Shown here: in pieces, positions 45,388-50,321 of the stretch
Numbering within the stretch: position 1 is the first letter of the stretch
How the letters are laid out: the number at the start of each line of letters is the position of its first letter
Source of the DNA: Thiomargarita sp.
GTDB lineage: Bacteria > Pseudomonadota > Gammaproteobacteria > Beggiatoales > Beggiatoaceae
Assembly: GCA_020718845.1 (NCBI GenBank)
Contig: DYRG01000007.1
Span: 35,908 to 86,228 of the forward strand
Reading direction: 5' to 3'
DNA: 50,321 nucleotides
Notes under the pieces: generated by a model
The model's database searches: none
Told to the model about the DNA's origin: nothing
What the model saw: only the letters and a program-made list of their open reading frames with translations
Program-made: the position numbers and the translations under genes

Positions 45388-46662
45388 ATGTCGACTAAAA
45401 TCCAAGCAATTCGTGGAATGAACGATATTTTGCCAGAAAAAACTATTTTTTGGCGAGTCGTTGAACGAAAATTATCAGATATTTTAATAGGTTATGGCTA
45501 TCAAGAACTCAGATTGCCACTTTTAGAAAAAACCGCTTTATTTCAGCGCGTGATCGGCGAAGTCACTGATATTGTCGAAAAGGAAATGTACACTTTTGAC
45601 GACCGCAACGGTGAAAGCCTCTCTTTGCGCCCAGAAGGCACGGCGGGCTGCGTTAGAGCGATGATTGAACACGGATTATTGCGCAACACCATTCAAAAAA
45701 TCTGGTACAACGGCGCAATGTTTCGTTATGAGAAACCTCAAAAAGAACGCTATCGCCAATTTCATCAAATCGGGGTTGAAGTGTATGGTTTGTCGACCGC
45801 TGATATTGATGCAGAAATTCTTTTAATGACAGCGCGTTTCTGGCAGGTTTTAGGATTAAAGGATTTAGAATTGCAAATCAATTCATTAGGATCAAGTGTA
45901 GCGAGAGCAACTTATCGAGAAAAATTAGTGGAATATTTCTCAAATAATTTAGAGCAACTTGATGAAGATAGTCATCGTCGTTTGCATAGCAATCCATTGC
46001 GAATTTTGGATAGCAAAAATCCTGATTTGAAAACCTTAATTGAAAATGCGCCACAATTATTGGATTATTTAGATGATGAATCCAAACAACATTTTGAGCA
46101 ACTTCAAATGTTTTTAAATGATGCTGGTCTAAAATACACCATTAATCCGCGTTTGGTGAGAGGATTGGATTATTATAACAAAACGGTATTTGAATGGGTA
46201 ACAACTAAATTAGGTTCACAAGGAACAGTTTGCGCGGGCGGACGTTATGATGGTTTAGTGGAACAATTAGGCGGTTCAAATACGCCAGCGATTGGATTTG
46301 CGTTAGGTTTAGAGCGTTTAATCGCGTTATTAGAAGCTGAACAACTTTTTCAAAATACTAAAGAAAATCAACCACATATTTATTTGATGATGGTTGGAAA
46401 TGAGGCTTTAATTAAGGGTCTAAGTTTAGCGGAGCAATTGCGCAATGAATTTCCTCAATTAAAATTAATTACGCATTGTGGTGGTGGGAATTTCAAAAAT
46501 CAGTTCAAAAAAGCCGACAAATCAGGTGCAAAATGGGCATTGATTTTGGGAGAAACTGAATTAGCAAATCAACAAATCGGTTTTAAAAACTTACGCGAAG
46601 AACAACCCCAACAAAGTTTTTCTCGTTCTGATTTAATCACCCATTTGAAATCGTTGTTATAA
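45388..46662 (+). CDS. hisS: Histidyl-tRNA synthetase
   Basis: A 424-residue class II synthetase charging tRNA-His. The start is ATG 45388 ([18 protein letters not shown]) with an AAAAAAGGA ribosome site. The 21 upstream codons in frame are non-coding. Motif 2 reads [17 protein letters not shown] and [19 protein letters not shown]. The His-specific loops are [14 protein letters not shown] and [14 protein letters not shown], motif 3 is [11 protein letters not shown], and the anticodon-binding domain is complete. Normal length. Confidence 0.97.
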   Translation: MSTKIQAIRGMNDILPEKTIFWRVVERKLSDILIGYGYQELRLPLLEKTALFQRVIGEVTDIVEKEMYTFDDRNGESLSLRPEGTAGCVRAMIEHGLLRNTIQKIWYNGAMFRYEKPQKERYRQFHQIGVEVYGLSTADIDAEILLMTARFWQVLGLKDLELQINSLGSSVARATYREKLVEYFSNNLEQLDEDSHRRLHSNPLRILDSKNPDLKTLIENAPQLLDYLDDESKQHFEQLQMFLNDAGLKYTINPRLVRGLDYYNKTVFEWVTTKLGSQGTVCAGGRYDGLVEQLGGSNTPAIGFALGLERLIALLEAEQLFQNTKENQPHIYLMMVGNEALIKGLSLAEQLRNEFPQLKLITHCGGGNFKNQFKKADKSGAKWALILGETELANQQIGFKNLREEQPQQSFSRSDLITHLKSLL

Positions 46663-46678
46663 TTTAATAATCAATTAT

Positions 46679-49324
46679 TTATAGGGTTGCTTTAATTTTT
46701 TCAAAGACTTGTTCTAAACGCTCAATTTCATAATGGGCGTTTTTATTTTCTTTCGCATTTATTTCCATTTCCTTTAATAATTCCTCAGCTTCTTGCATAA
46801 CTAAATTAGCACATGAGCCTTTTAAATAATGGGCGGCTTTAGAAATCGTAATATTGTCATTTATTTCAATTGCTTTCCTTAATGTATTTAGAGCATCATC
46901 TAACGTTGCAAAAAAATCATTCAATAACATATCAACCGTTTCTTCATCTAATTCTAATTGTTGCATTGTCATTGATTTGTTATATTTAACAGAAATGATT
47001 TCTATTTTATTTGGTGGTTCTGGTAAAATAACTGATGTTTCTATATAACGATGAATTGTTTTCACCAGTTCTTTAAAAACAAGTGGTTTCGATAAATAAT
47101 CATCCATACCCGCTGCCAAATAAATTTCTTTATCCCCTTTTATTGCATTTGCAGTTAAAGCAATTATTGGAATATTTGATTTATTCAATGCTTTAATTTT
47201 TTTAACTGCTGTAATACCATCCATTACGGGCATATTAACATCCATAAAAATCAAATTATACTCATTCATTTGATATAATTCTAAGGCTTCTTGACCATTA
47301 TTTGCTATCTCACATTCTAAGCCTAGTTTATTTAATAAAATTTCAATCAATTTTTGATTATTAATGTTATCTTCTGCAACTAAGATTTTTCCTTTAAATG
47401 TTTGTTTCAAATACTCTTCTTCACTCACTTGTTGTTGAATTTGACAAGCCGTCGCAACCACATTAAATACTTTAGTACTATAAATAGGCGTGTCCAAATA
47501 GTAGTTAATTAAAGGTTTTAACTTTGGATTATTAGCAACTAAATCTATGTTCCCAATAAAAACAACTGGACAATTGAAACGTTGTTTTATTTCATTTAAT
47601 TGCTCAAAATTATTTTCCTTTCCAAAGAAAAACAAAACATCAATTTTATCAATAGATTGCAAAACATTTAAATTAATCACATTACCAAATTCTGAGAGAT
47701 AATTGATTAAATTAATTCTTATTTTTTCAAGATCATTATCTAAATCTAAAACAACAAATTGAAAGTTAGTTTTTGGAATTTGTGGATTAGCATTTTCTTG
47801 GTTTTTTAAAATAGGCATTTCTAAATTAAAATGAAAACAACTACCGCTTCCTTCATCACTATCTAGTTCAATTTTAGAACCCATCATTTTGATGATTTTC
47901 AAACTAATTGACAAACCTAAACCAGTTCCACCATATTTCTTTAAAATACTTCCATCAGCTTGTGTAAAAGGATCAAAAATATTCTTTTGTTGTTCTTTTG
48001 AAATACCAATACCACTATCTGTCACTGCAAATTTTAAGATAATGTTATGCTGAGAAATATTCAATATTTCTACATTAAAACAAACACAGCCGTTTTTAGG
48101 CGTAAATTTGATTGCATTACTTAAAAGATTAGAAAAGACTTGCTGAAGGCGAACAAAATCACCCATTAAAAAAATTGGCAAACGAGGATCGGTATTATAG
48201 ATAAATCTAACTTGTTTTTCTTTTGCTTTAACAGAGAATAACTCTACCATTTGCTCAAGTGATTCTCGAATATTAAAAGGTTCGGAAATGATTTCAAATT
48301 TTCCACTTTCTACTTTAGAAATATCCAAAATATCATTAATTATATCTAACAAGGATTTAGCACTGCGAGAAACGATATTAGCGTGTTCTTGTTCTTTGAT
48401 AGGAAGTTGGGCATAGCAAAGCAAATCGGAGAAACCAATAATTGCATTTAGGGGCGTTCTAATATCATGACTCATATTAGCAAGAAACCGCGATTTTGCA
48501 ATGTTTGCTTGCTCTGCTTCTAAAGCAAGTTGTTTTGCGCTATCTTTAGCAATTCTTAATTGTTTATTAGTGCGTTGAATTTGACGTGAAAGAATATAAC
48601 CCAGTATCATAACAATACTTAGTATAGAAAGCGTGACAAATATTTCTAATTTCAAATAAAACGATTTTTTGCTTTGAATATTATTGTCGATTTCAAACAT
48701 ACTTCGCTTACTTTCATATAACAAACGACTGGTATTTTCACGCATTCGAATGAAATGGCTTGGCATTTGTTTGAAAAAGATTTCTATTTTTAATCGACGT
48801 TTTTTATTTTGTTCATAATCGTGTTCTTCAAGGATATTTTGTTTAAGTTTAATCATGTTGATCATTTCATCTAGTTTTTTTTGTAATTCAACTAATTTTG
48901 GTTTTAGATCAATTCCTTCAAATGCGTGCTTGCTATCACTTTGGTTATAGCTAATTTCTTCAATTACTTCACTCAATTCTACTAAATTTAACTCAATACG
49001 GTTCTTTAATATTCCTCCATTTTCCAAAACATCAATTGCTTCATTAATCAACGAAATTTCTTTTAAAATGTCTTGTTTAATTTGCAATGCAGCATCTTCC
49101 CTAAAAAGGGTAGTAATTTTATAAAATTTGCTTTCAATATCACTAATTTTTTTTAAAATATGTTCTCCAATTTTATAACGCGCTTGTTCATTTTTGATAC
49201 GATTGTCTAGTTGTTCAACGATACCGTTAAAAACAAAATAAATCATTATTAAAGCGCCATAACCTACTATAAAAACAAATAGCAGCGCCAATAAATTTCT
49301 AAAAACGGTATCTTTTAAAAACAT
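46679..49324 (-). CDS. Membrane hybrid sensor kinase (HK-REC-REC-Hpt)
   Basis: An 881-residue sensor. Membrane helices at about residues 9-31 and 225-247 flank a helical periplasmic domain of some 190 residues. HisKA has His286 in [16 protein letters not shown]. The ATPase part contains LLSNAIKFTP, VTDSGIGISKEQQ and GGTGLGLSISLKIIKMMG. A degenerate receiver-like segment (FVVLDLDNDLEKIRINLINYL) precedes a real receiver (ILVAEDNINNQKLIEILL, LIFMDVNMPVMDG). A C-terminal Hpt domain carries AAHYLKGSCANL. The architecture resembles TorS/BarA/EvgS phosphorelay kinases. It lies 20 bases after a periplasmic binding protein gene on the same strand, which likely feeds it ligand. No response regulator is adjacent. 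Confidence 0.9.
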   Translation of the reverse strand: MFLKDTVFRNLLALLFVFIVGYGALIMIYFVFNGIVEQLDNRIKNEQARYKIGEHILKKISDIESKFYKITTLFREDAALQIKQDILKEISLINEAIDVLENGGILKNRIELNLVELSEVIEEISYNQSDSKHAFEGIDLKPKLVELQKKLDEMINMIKLKQNILEEHDYEQNKKRRLKIEIFFKQMPSHFIRMRENTSRLLYESKRSMFEIDNNIQSKKSFYLKLEIFVTLSILSIVMILGYILSRQIQRTNKQLRIAKDSAKQLALEAEQANIAKSRFLANMSHDIRTPLNAIIGFSDLLCYAQLPIKEQEHANIVSRSAKSLLDIINDILDISKVESGKFEIISEPFNIRESLEQMVELFSVKAKEKQVRFIYNTDPRLPIFLMGDFVRLQQVFSNLLSNAIKFTPKNGCVCFNVEILNISQHNIILKFAVTDSGIGISKEQQKNIFDPFTQADGSILKKYGGTGLGLSISLKIIKMMGSKIELDSDEGSGSCFHFNLEMPILKNQENANPQIPKTNFQFVVLDLDNDLEKIRINLINYLSEFGNVINLNVLQSIDKIDVLFFFGKENNFEQLNEIKQRFNCPVVFIGNIDLVANNPKLKPLINYYLDTPIYSTKVFNVVATACQIQQQVSEEEYLKQTFKGKILVAEDNINNQKLIEILLNKLGLECEIANNGQEALELYQMNEYNLIFMDVNMPVMDGITAVKKIKALNKSNIPIIALTANAIKGDKEIYLAAGMDDYLSKPLVFKELVKTIHRYIETSVILPEPPNKIEIISVKYNKSMTMQQLELDEETVDMLLNDFFATLDDALNTLRKAIEINDNITISKAAHYLKGSCANLVMQEAEELLKEMEINAKENKNAHYEIERLEQVFEKIKATL

Positions 49325-49344
49325 AGTCTATTTTCACAAAACAA

Positions 49345-50145
49345 TTAAAATTTAATATTATCAAAATTCTTCAGATCATTATCATCCAAGAAACCATATT
49401 TATGAAAAATTGCTCTTCCTTCTTGTGAAGTTGCATATTTGATAAATTCTTTGGTAAGCTCTGGATATTTAGAGGTTTTTAGTAAATTGAGAACTAATAT
49501 TTCTTTCTCAGCATATTTCTCATTAATGACTAAAGGTTCTACAAATTTATTATTATCTACCCAAAAAGTTGTTGCAAACCAATTTAAACCCACATCTGCT
49601 TCACCATCTTTAATTGCTTTTGTTAAATTTCTTGAATCAGGCACTAAATAAACTGTATTAAGAATTGCTTCCTCGTAATTACCAAATTTCATAAGTACTT
49701 TCTTGGTTTCATCACCAATACTTCCACTTTCTACATTTCCTAAAACTACGCGATAATTTTTGTCACTTAAAACGCTCAAATCCGCAGGAATTTGTTTAGG
49801 ATTTCCTTTCGCAACAACTAATGCCACTTTATTATAACCAACAAATGCGCCATCTAATAAAAATCCTTCAGATAAATATTTCTGACGATAAGACAATGAA
49901 CCTGCTAAATACAAATCTCCTTTTTTACTACTTTTCACGCTTTCATATAAGTCTTGGCTGCCACCTTGTAGAATTTTAATATCACATTGGCATTTCTTTT
50001 TAAAATTTTGTGCTAATTCATTCATTGGTTTTACCATTGTAATGCCAATATAAAACAATAATTCCTTTTTTTCTTCTGCAAGAACATTAAAACTAATTAC
50101 AAATCCTAAAATAATAAAAACAAATAATCTTTTGAAGATACTCAT
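49345..50145 (-). CDS. Periplasmic ModA-like substrate-binding protein
   Basis: A 266-residue secreted protein with a signal peptide (cut after NVLA, residue 23). It has a type II binding-protein fold: LLFYIGITMVKPMNELAQNFKK, LQGGSQDLYESVKSSKKGDLYLAGS, YNKVALVVAKGNP and DGEADVGLNWFATTFW. These follow the molybdate/tungstate-binding ModA layout. There is no ABC permease or ATPase beside it. It forms a two-gene unit with a hybrid kinase, so a sensing role (as TorT or other binding proteins serve their kinases) is more likely than transport. The oxyanion it binds is not clear. Confidence 0.8.
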   Translation of the reverse strand: MSIFKRLFVFIILGFVISFNVLAEEKKELLFYIGITMVKPMNELAQNFKKKCQCDIKILQGGSQDLYESVKSSKKGDLYLAGSLSYRQKYLSEGFLLDGAFVGYNKVALVVAKGNPKQIPADLSVLSDKNYRVVLGNVESGSIGDETKKVLMKFGNYEEAILNTVYLVPDSRNLTKAIKDGEADVGLNWFATTFWVDNNKFVEPLVINEKYAEKEILVLNLLKTSKYPELTKEFIKYATSQEGRAIFHKYGFLDDNDLKNFDNIKF

Positions 50146-50321
50146 ATTAATTACTCCTGTTATTAAAACATAAAAAGTTATGAAATTTTAAGCAAACGGG
50201 GTTGAGGAAACGCATCATGCCATGTAAGTTTTTATTTGTCAAATAACGTTTATTAGAAATCAAGTTCTGGTAGTGATCAAATTAGGATGCCAATGAAAGA
50301 GAAGAATTATAATGTTGAATA

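Overview
The window reads as chromosome from a low-GC gammaproteobacterium. Evidence for this is the gammaproteobacterial atpIBEFHAGDC order, a divergent cyaY/lptM pair, CsdA-type DEAD-box helicase, ChpA/PilL-type kinase, SurE, DsbC and SulP. The AT-rich coding sequence, the many dispersed palindromic repeats, the CRISPR repeat type and the scattered defence genes recall large filamentous sulfur oxidisers (Beggiatoa/Thioploca-like Thiotrichales). That placement is inference, not proof.

Layout. 1-4118: a secreted Thr/Pro-repeat protein, a DUF455 ferritin-like protein, dsbC and metK. 4119-9410 is an accessory island. It holds a decayed vapBC-like pair, then a three-gene block (small protein, membrane-anchored trypsin-like protease, membrane-anchored STAND NTPase with TPRs), a cluster of dispersed repeats and a second toxin-antitoxin pair with a broken toxin. 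9448-12415: argD, argF and surE, with an intrinsic terminator hairpin in the argD leader. 12596-16469: a type I restriction locus with intact hsdR, where one deletion has removed most of hsdM and the front of hsdS. 16546-23756: the complete F-type ATP synthase operon with its own promoter and terminator, interrupted by a dispersed repeat between atpA and atpG.

23900-27040: a solitary cas6, a CRISPR array interrupted twice by a nearly identical MITE-like element, an intact RelE/Phd toxin-antitoxin pair, and a second short CRISPR array. Each array ends in a similar degenerate repeat and an intrinsic terminator. 27124-34914: type II secretion/MSHA-type pilus parts (GspM, GspL, secretin, GspK) mixed with lptM, cyaY, a glutaredoxin-like protein and a SulP transporter. 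35179-50145: csdA/deaD, a one-polypeptide type IIG-like restriction-methylase, a ChpA-like hybrid kinase, a CBS-domain kinase, hisS, and a two-gene sensor unit (hybrid kinase plus ModA-like periplasmic binding protein).

The strongest candidate for an undescribed system is the protease-STAND module at 4791-8851. The STAND ATPase/TPR protein would sense a trigger and switch on the membrane-embedded protease, whose catalytic triad is intact. Two other patterns deserve attention. Several dispersed repeats contain the stop codon of the gene they abut (STAND gene, atpA, surE, a 58-aa gene). The CRISPR locus has become a landing site for a MITE-like element and a toxin-antitoxin pair.
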